This document shows positions 1 through 8,062 of a stretch of 64,000 nt of DNA, one piece after another (positions within the stretch are counted from its first letter, which is position 1; every line of letters begins with the position of its first letter). The position numbers and the translations under genes are program-made. Under the pieces are notes generated by a model. That model did not search any database. It had not been told where the DNA came from and was given only the letters and a program-made list of their open reading frames with translations. The DNA is from Rubripirellula amarantea. Lineage in GTDB: Bacteria > Planctomycetota > Planctomycetia > Pirellulales > Pirellulaceae. The stretch is from the NCBI RefSeq assembly GCF_007859865.1, contig NZ_SJPI01000001.1:3099406-3163405 (forward strand). Direction: 5' to 3'.

Positions 1-10
1 TCCAAGGCAA

Positions 11-1177
11 ATGCACACAACACGACAACACGCCGAAAACTACCTTGCACTCGGATGGTCAGTCTTTCCATGCAAAGTCGCAACGAAGCGACCAGCGGTT
101 CGATCCTGGAAGCCGTATCAATCGACACGTACCAACAGAGATAAACTTGCGAGATGGTTCGACGGTGCTGACCGAAATATCGCAATTGTCTGCGGTGATG
201 TTTCCGACGACTTAATCGTGCGGGATTTCGATTCTAAGGGCCAATACGAGCAATGGTCGGCGAATCATCGCGACTTAGCAAAAACGCTTCCTACGGCTCG
301 CACAGCGAATGGACACCACTGCTACGCTCGGATGTCTCCATGCCCAAGAGTGAGAGTCAACGGCGTTGGTGATGGGGAACTGAGAGGGAACGGTGCGTAT
401 GTCATCGCACCACCAAGTGTGCATCCAAGTGGTGCAGTCTACGAATGGATTGTCCAACCATTCGCAAAGCTACCATTGGTCGAATTGAGCGACCTTGACC
501 TGGTACACCTTGAAGGAAAGCTCTCCTATGGTGAGGTGTTACAGAGCCAACAGAGTCAACGTAGCCAACAGAGCAAACTAAGCCAACAGAAGCCAACCGA
601 TGTCGTAGGCGAAGTGAGCGTTTTTCGCTCGCAAGTTTCCGACGCTATTGGTGCATCGGTGCCAACAACATCCGGTCAACGAAATCGGTGCTTGTTTGAC
701 CTTGCACGAAGGATCAAGGGGATTTCCAGCGAACCAATGCTAACGGACGATCTGATTGCCATCTTCGATCACTGGTACGATTTGTCGGAATCAAGACTAG
801 GCACGAAGGACTACGCCACGTCGCTCGACGACTTCCTAAGAGCGATTGAGAACGCACAGACACCGTACGGTGCGACTATGGAAGAACACTTCAATCAAGC
901 AATTCGGGATGGCTGCCCGCCTTGGATATCGTCGACGAAATTCGATCCTAAATGCAAGGTTCTTGCTTCACTATGCCGAACTCTGCAACGCGCCAACGGC
1001 GAGGATCCTTTCTATCTATCGGCACACGTCGCTGGTGAACTGATTGGCGTTAAGCCGATGCAGTGCTGGCGTTGGCTTGATTTGTTCGTGCGACTGGAGC
1101 GGATTCACAAAGTTGAAACAGGAAACTTTACGCAACGAAAAGCAACGCGATTTCGATATGTCGCGAATGACCTTTGA
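11..1177 (+). CDS. Bifunctional DNA primase/polymerase (PrimPol N-terminal domain) protein
   Basis: This is a probable replication protein of the integrative element, making primers or short DNA chains at the element's origin. The N-terminal 160 residues have the plasmid/phage PrimPol pattern: an early block with GWSVFPC and KRPAVRSW, an acidic RDFDSKG motif (D72 and D74), a conserved NGHHCYAR stretch (H102/H103) and a GNGAYVIAPPSVHPSG motif. A Ser/Gln-rich linker near residues 179-196 is encoded by three 18-nt repeats. The C-terminal 190 residues have no family I recognise; no Walker A motif is visible, so a fused helicase is unlikely. ATG start with AAGG just upstream. The recombinase gene follows after 138 nt on the same strand. 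Confidence 0.8.
   Translation: MHTTRQHAENYLALGWSVFPCKVATKRPAVRSWKPYQSTRTNRDKLARWFDGADRNIAIVCGDVSDDLIVRDFDSKGQYEQWSANHRDLAKTLPTARTANGHHCYARMSPCPRVRVNGVGDGELRGNGAYVIAPPSVHPSGAVYEWIVQPFAKLPLVELSDLDLVHLEGKLSYGEVLQSQQSQRSQQSKLSQQKPTDVVGEVSVFRSQVSDAIGASVPTTSGQRNRCLFDLARRIKGISSEPMLTDDLIAIFDHWYDLSESRLGTKDYATSLDDFLRAIENAQTPYGATMEEHFNQAIRDGCPPWISSTKFDPKCKVLASLCRTLQRANGEDPFYLSAHVAGELIGVKPMQCWRWLDLFVRLERIHKVETGNFTQRKATRFRYVANDL
545..598 (+). repeat. 18-nt tandem repeat, 3 copies, inside the primase gene
   Basis: Three 18-nt units begin with agccaacag at 545, 563 and 581. The period is a multiple of three and encodes a Ser-Gln-Gln-rich linker between the PrimPol domain and the C-terminal part. Confidence 0.8.
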
Positions 1178-1315
1178 TCTCGGTCGATGAATCACGGTAT
1201 GATGTCGAAGCGACGGCTAGGAACGGCTTAATTACCCGCTCTGAAAAGTCGGCATCACCACTGATCTGCCGTCGCAATTCTATTTCAATGGTGAACGTGA
1301 AAAGGTGAAACACTG

Positions 1316-2962
1316 ATGGGAACGCTAATTAAAAAAGTCGTCACCCGGCCTATGCCGACCGATGCAAAGATTGTCACCCGCAACGGCAAGCAGATTGCCC
1401 AATGGAAAGACCGACGCGGCAAAAAACGAACCGCCGAAGTGACCACCGGCAAAAGCGGAACGCCACGAATCAGAACCGAAGCGGCAACGTGGACGGCGAA
1501 GTACCGCGACGGGGAAGGGGTCGTCCAAGAAGTCGCGACGGGATGCAAAGACAAGCAATCGGCGTTGGCGGTGTTGAATGATTTGACGACACGGGCCGAA
1601 CACGTCAAGTCAAAGATTAAGTCACCAGATCAAGACCGTATTGCCGATCACGCTGGCACACCGATCGCTGAACACATCGAAGCGTTCTTAGAATACCAAC
1701 GTCAAAAAGGGACGCACGTTGACCGGGTCAAGCACTACAAAACGAAGCTCTACGAAACCTCCGACGCTTGCCGGTTTCGCACGTTGTCAGACTTGTCGGT
1801 CGATCGGCTAGAAAAGTGGTTGTCCGAGCAACGTAAAGGCGACCGTAACCTTTCGGCATCGCTCTACAACGGCTACCGCGAAACTTGGATGGTGTTCGGC
1901 AATTGGTGCATAGGCAAACGGCAAAGCCGAAAGCAAACTCACTTTAACGGCGAAAAGCGTTTGATCGCTAACCCTTTCGATGGCATGACGCGGCTGAACG
2001 AACAAGCCGAACGCCGCCGGGAGGCCCGGGCATTGACGGAAGCCGAATTGGTGAAGCTATTGGAAGCTGCAAGAACGCGACCGATGATTCACGCTCGGAC
2101 GATCTACCGGGGACCGAACAAAGGTCAGTTGCTTGCCAAGGTTCCCGACGATCGCCGCCGCGAACTCGAGCGACTCGGACGCGAAAGGGCATTGATCTAC
2201 AAAACGCTGGTGCTGACCGGGTTACGGGCCAACGAACTGCGAACGCTGAACGTGGGCGACTTGTTGTTCAAGGAAGTGCCCAGCATCAAGTTGAAGCACG
2301 ACAACGAAAAGAACCGAGCCGGGTCCGAAATCGCATTGCGTTTGGATTTGGCCGCTGACTTGCGCAAGTGGGTTGCGGGGCGCGACCGATCCGACCGAGT
2401 GTTCACGGTGCCCGATGGCATCCTGCGGATTCTCAACCGCGACCTGGAAGCCGCTGGCATCGAAAAGACGGTGGACGATCGAGTCGTCCACGTTCATGCC
2501 TTGCGACACAGTTTCGGGACTCACCTATCTATCGCGGGCGTTGCACCCCGCGTTGCCCAAGCCGCGATGCGACACAGCAACATCAGCCTGACGATGGGCA
2601 CCTACACCGATGCTCGGCTATTGGACACTGCCCAAGCGGTCGAGGCGTTGCCATCGCTGCCGATTGCCGACGACACCGAACAGCCAAAACCGGACGGCTT
2701 AGGGGATGATCGGCCCGGCGAAACACAGCAAACGGACGCCGAAGCTGGCCCGCGAATGGTTGCACCACTGGTTGCACCTGATGCAGTCCAGGAGGGTCAA
2801 AATAGTCCGTTTTTGTCCATTCCTGACCAAACCAATGAAGCCCAGAACGAAGGGCCAGAACACGAAAAAACCCCGCAAAACGCTGGGTTTTACGGGGTTT
2901 TCGGCAATGGACGATACAGAACTCGAATCTGTGACCTCCACGATGTCAACGTGGCGCTCTAA
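1316..2962 (+). CDS. Tyrosine recombinase/integrase of the tRNA-Val element
   Basis: This site-specific recombinase should integrate and excise the element. The catalytic set of the phage integrase family is visible: R304 in TGLRANEL, H394 and R397 in HALRHSFGTH, H420 in MRHSNISLT and nucleophile Y430 in GTYTD. A SAM-like N-terminal core-binding region lies around residues 110-210. The N-terminus is Lys/Arg-rich, as in arm-binding domains. After Y430 there is a long tail of about 115 residues. Its last part is translated from the tRNA terminator and the complement of tRNA-Val, so the C-terminus depends on what is joined at the att site. ATG start with an AAAGGTG-like ribosome site at about 1301-1307. 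Confidence 0.9.
   Translation: MGTLIKKVVTRPMPTDAKIVTRNGKQIAQWKDRRGKKRTAEVTTGKSGTPRIRTEAATWTAKYRDGEGVVQEVATGCKDKQSALAVLNDLTTRAEHVKSKIKSPDQDRIADHAGTPIAEHIEAFLEYQRQKGTHVDRVKHYKTKLYETSDACRFRTLSDLSVDRLEKWLSEQRKGDRNLSASLYNGYRETWMVFGNWCIGKRQSRKQTHFNGEKRLIANPFDGMTRLNEQAERRREARALTEAELVKLLEAARTRPMIHARTIYRGPNKGQLLAKVPDDRRRELERLGRERALIYKTLVLTGLRANELRTLNVGDLLFKEVPSIKLKHDNEKNRAGSEIALRLDLAADLRKWVAGRDRSDRVFTVPDGILRILNRDLEAAGIEKTVDDRVVHVHALRHSFGTHLSIAGVAPRVAQAAMRHSNISLTMGTYTDARLLDTAQAVEALPSLPIADDTEQPKPDGLGDDRPGETQQTDAEAGPRMVAPLVAPDAVQEGQNSPFLSIPDQTNEAQNEGPEHEKTPQNAGFYGVFGNGRYRTRICDLHDVNVAL
2866..2902 (-). terminator. Intrinsic terminator of tRNA-Val
   Basis: On the minus strand, directly after the tRNA 3' end, AAAACCCCG and CGGGGTTTT arms flank a short loop and run into a T tract. 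This is a typical rho-independent terminator for the tRNA. It lies inside the last part of the recombinase reading frame on the other strand. Confidence 0.75.
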
Positions 2963-2981
2963 CCAACTGAGCTAATCGTCC
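2908..2981 (-). tRNA. tRNA-Val (anticodon GAC)
   Basis: The minus strand reads a full cloverleaf: acceptor GGACGAT pairing with ATCGTCC, D-arm GCTCAGTTGGTTAGAGC, anticodon stem CCACG/CGTGG around loop TTGACAT (anticodon GAC), T-arm ACAGA-TTCGAGT-TCTGT and discriminator A. CCA is not encoded. The 3' half overlaps the end of the integrase frame and is the likely attachment site of the element. Confidence 0.95.
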
Positions 2982-3411
2982 GATTTGGGGTCGCTGGGAC
3001 TGGTGGTCAGTCCGGATTGTTGATTTCGGCTCGCGGCCGGTTCGGGCTGCTGCGAAATCAACTTTCGTTGGGCTGAGTAGTTTGTGCAGGTCTTGCCGAG
3101 TCGTCAAGTCGGTCTGATCAGCCGGTTTGGATTCTCCAGACGGCACAAAGGTCGCAATTCTTACTATTTCCGGCAATTCGCTGTTGACGCTTACCACCCC
3201 CGCGTCGGATACTTTCGGAAGTTTGGGGTTGACAGGGACTCCGCACGCTTTGGTGCAGTCGGGTCCCGAATCGGTGCAATTAAGCCCGGTGGTCATCCTC
3301 GCTCACGCATTCCAACGGTGAAGCTTTGCTTGCGGCAAGGCTGCCTGATGGGGTGCTCATTTCCTTTTTAAATTGTGCTGGTAGCCCACCGGCCGGAGAA
3401 GAACGCTTTTA
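2982..3411. other. Gene-free stretch upstream of infC
   Basis: This stretch holds the upstream region of tRNA-Val (minus strand) and the leader of infC (plus strand). The only structure I see is an inverted repeat with 10-nt arms, gttgatttcg at 3019-3028 and cgaaatcaac at 3053-3062, with a 24-nt spacer. Reading frames here on either strand lack recognisable protein features. One of them, on the minus strand, simply reads through the tRNA. Confidence 0.5.
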
Positions 3412-3942
3412 GTGGCATTAGCTCGCAGAAACCAACTACCTGAAACGCGTGATAGTACGCGAATCAACGCTAACATCCGAATTACCCCCGTGCGGGTCGT
3501 CAGTGAAGACGGAGAACAGCTTGGCATCCTTCCTACCGAAGATGCGCTTCAGCGCGCTCGCGATGCCGGTCTTGATCTCGTAGAAGTCGCTCCTGGTGAG
3601 CGGCCTCCGGTTTGTCGAATCATGGACTACGGCAAATTCAAGTACGAGAAGAACAAGAAGAAAAACACGGGGCAGTCCCACACCAAGACGAAGGAAATTC
3701 GTCTACGTCCGAAGACGGGTGATGAGGACATTCGCACCAAGATCCGCCAAGCCCAGAAGTTCCTTGAGCATAAAGACAAGGTTCAAGTGAGCGTGCTGTT
3801 CCGCGGTCGCGAAATGGCTCACATCGAAGAAGGCCGTAAGGTCATGCAGAGTGCGATCGAACAGCTCAGCGAATTTGGCAAGGTGGAAACACCGCCTCAG
3901 CAGCACGGTCGTCGCATGATTGCGATGATCGCGCCGAAGTAG
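3412..3942 (+). CDS. infC: Translation initiation factor IF-3
   Basis: IF-3 binds the 30S subunit, checks the initiator tRNA-start codon pairing and prevents premature 50S joining. The 176-residue length is normal. The N-domain contains [14 protein letters not shown]; the linker holds [14 protein letters not shown]; the C-domain includes [25 protein letters not shown] and [16 protein letters not shown]-type sequence. The start is GTG with GGAGAAG about 10 nt upstream. Starts of infC genes are often non-ATG, which in other bacteria allows autocontrol by IF-3. The usual downstream partners rpmI and rplT are absent; a NIF3-family gene follows after 16 nt. Confidence 0.97.
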   Translation: MALARRNQLPETRDSTRINANIRITPVRVVSEDGEQLGILPTEDALQRARDAGLDLVEVAPGERPPVCRIMDYGKFKYEKNKKKNTGQSHTKTKEIRLRPKTGDEDIRTKIRQAQKFLEHKDKVQVSVLFRGREMAHIEEGRKVMQSAIEQLSEFGKVETPPQQHGRRMIAMIAPK

Positions 3943-3958
3943 TTCGGACCCGTCGTTC

Positions 3959-4777
3959 GTGTGTGCTGGTGCCATTCCTGGTCTTCCACTGGAAACCATC
4001 TGCTCGACCCTCACTCAAATCGCTCCGCTACGCCTAGCGGAGGATTGGGACAATGTCGGTTTGCTGGCGGGCGACCGCAAGGTGATTGTTTCGCGGGTGA
4101 TGACTTGTTTGACGATCACCCCCGACGTGGTCGATGAAGCGATCGAATCGCGAGTCGGTTTGATCGTGGCGCATCATCCGCTGCCGTTCAAGCCGCTCGG
4201 AAAGATCACCACTGACACGGTTGCTGGCGAAATGTTGTGGCGTTTGCTTGGCGCTCGCATTGCCATCTATAGCGCTCACACGGCCTTTGATTCTGCGGCG
4301 GTGGGAATCAATCAGCGATGGGCTGATTTGCTTGAACTGCAAAGTGTTGAACCCTTGGTGCCCTCCGATGCATTGGTTGGAACGAAACGCGAGGGAGCCG
4401 GTCGCTTAGGTCACTTGCCGGCACCCGTTTCGATGAAGGAGTTGACCGTGCGGGCTGCCGACATGGTTGGTGCCAGTGCGCCGCGGATGGTTGGCGGCGA
4501 AGAACGGCTGGTCAAACGGATCGGAATCGCCTGCGGCAGTGGCGGTAGTTTTCTTGCCGCGGCCAAGCGACGCGGGTGCGAAGCCTTGATCACTGGCGAG
4601 GCAACCTTTCACACATGCTTGGAAGCACGCTCGATGGGTATTGGCTTGGCGATGATGGGGCACTATGCGTCCGAGCGGTTTGCCATGGAGTGGTTAGCGA
4701 CTCGGATGGCCGACGAGCTTGACGGAATTGAGGTTTGGGCAAGCCGCAACGAGAGTGACCCCGTCGTGCGGGTCTAA
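3959..4777 (+). CDS. NIF3/DUF34 family dinuclear metal-centre protein
   Basis: This is a member of the widespread NIF3 (YbgI/YqfO) family. These are hexameric proteins with a two-metal site, sometimes proposed as GTP cyclohydrolase-like or metal chaperones; the in vivo role is unsettled. Family marks are seen in order: LRLAEDWDNVGLL near the N-terminus, VAHHPLPFK (metal His pair, about residue 71), SAHTAFDSA (His and Asp ligands) and MGHYASERFAMEW near the C-terminus (His and Glu ligands). The 272 residues match the short form without the central PII-like insert. The GTG start lies 16 nt after infC with no clear Shine-Dalgarno site, so translational coupling with infC is possible. Confidence 0.88.
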   Translation: MCAGAIPGLPLETICSTLTQIAPLRLAEDWDNVGLLAGDRKVIVSRVMTCLTITPDVVDEAIESRVGLIVAHHPLPFKPLGKITTDTVAGEMLWRLLGARIAIYSAHTAFDSAAVGINQRWADLLELQSVEPLVPSDALVGTKREGAGRLGHLPAPVSMKELTVRAADMVGASAPRMVGGEERLVKRIGIACGSGGSFLAAAKRRGCEALITGEATFHTCLEARSMGIGLAMMGHYASERFAMEWLATRMADELDGIEVWASRNESDPVVRV

Positions 4778-5087
4778 CGATTCGTTTGCGCCTATCGACA
4801 CGTATTGGAACGCGTCGGTTCAAGCGAGGGGGGAAACGCTCACTCGTGCGTGCCAGTCGTCGGCTCCCATGTTCGGTAGCGATCTTGGTTAGCGGCGTTT
4901 GTTGGCGATGTCTTATGGCGGACCGCGGAGCGTTCCGGCGACTATAGGGTAGCACTCGCCTCGCTGGGAATGCATTTTTCCGCATTCTTGGAACGCCGGT
5001 TGCTCTGCGTGTACAATTCGATGGCCACCGAAGAGCCATTTTGACAGGCGCTAAACTGGCGTCTTTATTTCTTTTGAAGGTTAATTG
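4778..5087. other. Intergenic region before the glycosyltransferase gene
   Basis: No coding sequence is supported here. Its right end carries the promoter-like pair listed separately and a GAAGG ribosome site at 5076-5080. Confidence 0.5.
5041..5069 (+). promoter_or_regulatory. Sigma70-like promoter candidate for the GT2 / BshC-like pair
   Basis: A perfect TTGACA (5041-5046) is followed after 17 nt by TTTATT (5064-5069). The spacing is ideal, but the -10 box is imperfect and the implied transcript start would fall close to the ribosome site, leaving a very short leader. Confidence 0.35.
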
Positions 5088-5873
5088 ATGGCTCGATCAG
5101 AACACAGGAATCCTAGCGATCGTCGTTGGCTCGTCGCCTTACCGGTTTACAACGAAGTTGGTTACGTCAATTCGGTGCTGGACGAAGTGGTGCAGTACGC
5201 GGATCACGTACTGGTGGTTGATGATGGTTCGAGCGATGGAACGGCGGAGGTCCTAGCGACACGTTCTGATGTTGAGGTCGTCCGTCACGATCAGAATCGC
5301 GGTTACGGTGCAGCCCTCATTACCGCGTTTGAACATGCTATCCAAGGGAACTACGAAGGCTTGGTGACCTTGGACTGTGATGGTCAACATCAACCTAAAC
5401 GAATTCCTCGTTTCATTGATGCCGCGGCCTGCGCAGACATCGTCTCAGGTAGTCGGTACTTGAAACAATATGAGGGCGACGATGCGCCCCCGCCCGAGCG
5501 AATGTTTATCAATCGTCGCATCACAGGCGAATTAAACCAGCGTTTGGGATTCGATTTGACTGACGCCTTCTGCGGATTCAAAGCTTATCGCACCGATGCG
5601 TTAAAAAAACTTCGGATCACAGATCCCGGTTATGCGATGCCGCTTCAGTTGTGGGTGCAAGCGGCGGCGGCCGGACTCGATGTGATCGAGGTTCCGGTAC
5701 CGCTGATCTATTTGGATTTGGAAAGATCGTTCGGTGGTTCGCTTGATCATTCCGAGACTCGATTGCGTTACTACCACCAAGTGCTCGATGATGCGATTGC
5801 GGAAGCAGCAACGCTGGGATGCGAGTTTCCATCACGCGATGCATCACTGGCTGTGAACAGCCGGATTGGGTAG
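5088..5873 (+). CDS. Glycosyltransferase family 2 protein
   Basis: A cytoplasmic GT-A fold transferase of 261 residues, of the dolichyl-phosphate-mannose synthase/polyprenyl sugar type. Visible marks: VALPVYNEVGYVNSVL at the N-terminus, VVDDGSSDGT (nucleotide-sugar binding) at about residues 43-52, LDCDGQHQP (DxD-like metal site) and a later GSRYL and DAFCGFKAYR. No transmembrane segment is present, so it likely acts on a lipid acceptor from the cytosolic face. ATG at 5088 is preferred over the in-frame TTG at 5085 because GAAGG lies 7 nt upstream of it. It is followed after 9 nt by the BshC-like gene, indicating co-transcription. Acceptor and donor cannot be told from sequence. Confidence 0.85.
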   Translation: MARSEHRNPSDRRWLVALPVYNEVGYVNSVLDEVVQYADHVLVVDDGSSDGTAEVLATRSDVEVVRHDQNRGYGAALITAFEHAIQGNYEGLVTLDCDGQHQPKRIPRFIDAAACADIVSGSRYLKQYEGDDAPPPERMFINRRITGELNQRLGFDLTDAFCGFKAYRTDALKKLRITDPGYAMPLQLWVQAAAAGLDVIEVPVPLIYLDLERSFGGSLDHSETRLRYYHQVLDDAIAEAATLGCEFPSRDASLAVNSRIG

Positions 5874-5882
5874 ACGAGTTCG

Positions 5883-7550
5883 ATGAATCTTGGAAAGTTG
5901 GCCAATCCGAAAACGCAATTAGTCGAGGATGAAAGCGAGTCTCGCTTTCGAGATTACCGCGCGCCATCGAAGCATGGCGAAGCGTTAATCGATCCACGAT
6001 TAGATGAAGCCGACACGATGGTGAAAGCCAACCGAGAGTTGTTGGATCAGTATGGTGATTTTTTTACGTCGCTACGGTCGCGAGCGCGGAGCCAGATGCT
6101 GGAAGATTCGCTTCGTTACACCTCGGCCTACCGCGATGTCACGTGGGCTCGAGAACGTTTGGCCAACAGCGACGCTGCGGAAATCTCGATCATCATGGCG
6201 GGCCATCAACCAGCCCTTTTTCATCCAGGGGTGTGGTTCAAGAACTTCGCACTTGATCACATTGGTCGCCAGCTCAATCAAGTGGATCAGGGGCAGCATG
6301 CGATTCCGGTAAATTTGGTAATTGATAACGACGTGGCTCCTGGCTCTTCGATTCGAGTTCCCGTCGATGGTGGACGGTCGCGAGTAACGGTTCCCTACGA
6401 TACGGCGGGTGGCGGCGTACCCTACGAGCAAACCGTGATTCGTGACCGCCAGGTGTTTGATCATTTCGATGATGCCGTGATTAGTGCCATGGGGCAAACG
6501 TCGGCTGAGTTCGGTGAGCCCTGTGTGCGTCAGTTGTGGCGACATGCGCTCGAAGCGATTGGTCGATGCGGCGTGGCTGGTTGCGCGTTAGCTCAGGCCC
6601 GTCATGGGCTTGAGGGCGAGATTGGATTGCAAACGCTTGAGTTGCCTCTAAGTGTTCTGTGTCGAGGTGCCGCGTTCGCTGAGTTTGCGTTGGCGATATT
6701 GACTCAGTTGCCGAAGTTTCATGACGACTACAACCAGTGCACCGACGCTTATCGCCGTGCACATGGGATTCGCAGCTCAGCTCACCCCGTCCCTAATTTG
6801 TCACGTGAAGGTGATTGGTGGGAGGCGCCGATGTGGATCTTTGGCAACGATGATCCGCAGCGAAAGGCGGCTTGGGTCAAGATGGAAGGCGAGACATTGG
6901 TGTTGTCCGATACGATCGAGCCTGATGATCGAGCTCGAGTGATCCGGATCGACACTCGCATGCGCAAACTTGCGGCGGAACAATTGGCGAATCTAGTGAA
7001 TCCCGATTTCAAGATTCGCCCGCGAGCACTAGTGACGACGATGTACGCCCGCTTGGTACTGAGCGACTTGTTCATGCACGGAATCGGAGGCGGCAAGTAC
7101 GATCAATTGGGCGACCAAATCATCGAGCGGTTTTTTGAAGTGAAGCCACCGCAGTTCATGGTCATTTCCGCAACGGTGAATTTACCAGGGGCGCACCGTG
7201 GTAACGCAGTTGAGCGTATTGAAAAGCTGACTCGACAATTGCGAGACGCTGTTTATCAGCCAGAGCGATTTGCCGATCAGGTCGACATGGACTCGGGTCT
7301 AATCGGTCGCAAGCAAGCATTGATTTCGCAGCTCAGTGATACCCGACCAAGTAAGGCTTGGCACGACGAGGTCGCTTCGATTAACGCTGCATTGAGCAAG
7401 TCGTTGCAGAATCTGACGTCCCAGTGGCGCGAGTTGTTAGTGGAAGCCAAGCAGGAAGCCGCCGGCGATTTGGTGCAGTCAAGCCGAGAGCATCCGTTCT
7501 GCGTTTTCCCGCTGCAGTATCTGCTTGAGACTTATCGCAAGCTTTTGTGA
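5883..7550 (+). CDS. Conserved protein with distant similarity to BshC
   Basis: This 555-residue protein is not a standard family member, but its motif order recalls BshC, the putative cysteine-adding enzyme of bacillithiol synthesis. A glycine-rich IIMAGHQPALFHPGVWFKN block (about residues 101-119) sits where BshC has GGQQAGLxTGPLYTxxK. It is followed by a strand ending in IDNDVAPG, where BshC has AGEDHD. A later IRPRALVTTMYARLVLSD and GIGGGKYDQLGDQIIERFF region parallels the BshC block with an IGGPGE motif. The similarity is judged by eye, and no bshA or bshB gene is in the window. It is probably co-transcribed with the GT2 gene 9 nt upstream. ATG start. Confidence 0.45.
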   Translation: MNLGKLANPKTQLVEDESESRFRDYRAPSKHGEALIDPRLDEADTMVKANRELLDQYGDFFTSLRSRARSQMLEDSLRYTSAYRDVTWARERLANSDAAEISIIMAGHQPALFHPGVWFKNFALDHIGRQLNQVDQGQHAIPVNLVIDNDVAPGSSIRVPVDGGRSRVTVPYDTAGGGVPYEQTVIRDRQVFDHFDDAVISAMGQTSAEFGEPCVRQLWRHALEAIGRCGVAGCALAQARHGLEGEIGLQTLELPLSVLCRGAAFAEFALAILTQLPKFHDDYNQCTDAYRRAHGIRSSAHPVPNLSREGDWWEAPMWIFGNDDPQRKAAWVKMEGETLVLSDTIEPDDRARVIRIDTRMRKLAAEQLANLVNPDFKIRPRALVTTMYARLVLSDLFMHGIGGGKYDQLGDQIIERFFEVKPPQFMVISATVNLPGAHRGNAVERIEKLTRQLRDAVYQPERFADQVDMDSGLIGRKQALISQLSDTRPSKAWHDEVASINAALSKSLQNLTSQWRELLVEAKQEAAGDLVQSSREHPFCVFPLQYLLETYRKLL

Positions 7551-8062
7551 ATCGGCAAGCCGTTCGAGCTCATGGGAAAGTCGCAGTTTGATGGCGCTGA
7601 AACGTTATGCGGTCACATGACGTCGCTAGACGGAGTGGTGCGTCTAACGATTGCCGACAAGGATCTGGCCGACGAACAACCAGACAAAAGTAAACGTGAG
7701 ACCGAGTGCAGCGTGGAAAGCATCAACATTCATTGTTCGGGCCTCAATAGAGAGTGAACGGGGGGGTGCGTTTGGCCCGTTCCATGGCCCGAAGCGTCGC
7801 GGTATTTAGCGGCGTTCGTTGAGAAAGACACGCCAGTCCCGGCGGTCTACTTAAGAGATCGGCACGTCAGCACAGAAAGTCCTCTGAAAAACACGAACAC
7901 GGATTCTTTGGCTTAAGCGTTAGCGTTTACCAGCTCTTTCGGTCCGATGCGTCACCTTTCTGGCCCTGATCGATTATCCTGGGTGAACTGCAAAGCCCTG
8001 CGGGCATCTGCCATAGGGTTATCTCATCTACTTTTCTTCGTTGTGTTCCGGACATCAATTCC
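7551..8062. other. Intergenic region, nothing recognised
   Basis: About 510 nt without a convincing gene. A 61-codon frame at 7572-7757 has no ribosome site and no recognisable composition, and I treat it as chance. The right end must hold the promoter of the zinc-ribbon/GYF_2 gene, but no clear boxes are visible. Confidence 0.5.

Larger units (their letters stand above)
1..2981. mobile_element. Right end of an integrative element inserted at tRNA-Val
   Basis: A PrimPol-type primase gene and a tyrosine recombinase gene lie in tandem. The recombinase reading frame runs into the 3' half of a tRNA-Val gene of opposite orientation. An integrase next to and pointing at a tRNA 3' end is the classic arrangement of satellite phages and genomic islands that use the tRNA 3' end as attachment site. 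The left end lies outside the window, so size, cargo and the second att copy cannot be seen. No structural, conjugation or capsid genes are visible in this part. Confidence 0.7.

Noticed and set aside
2946-3296. 116-codon minus-strand frame over tRNA-Val
   Set aside because: It reads the tRNA as a false RLAQLVRAPR-type peptide and has no other features.
7572-7757. 61-codon frame downstream of the BshC-like gene
   Set aside because: No ribosome site, no recognisable sequence type; treated as chance.
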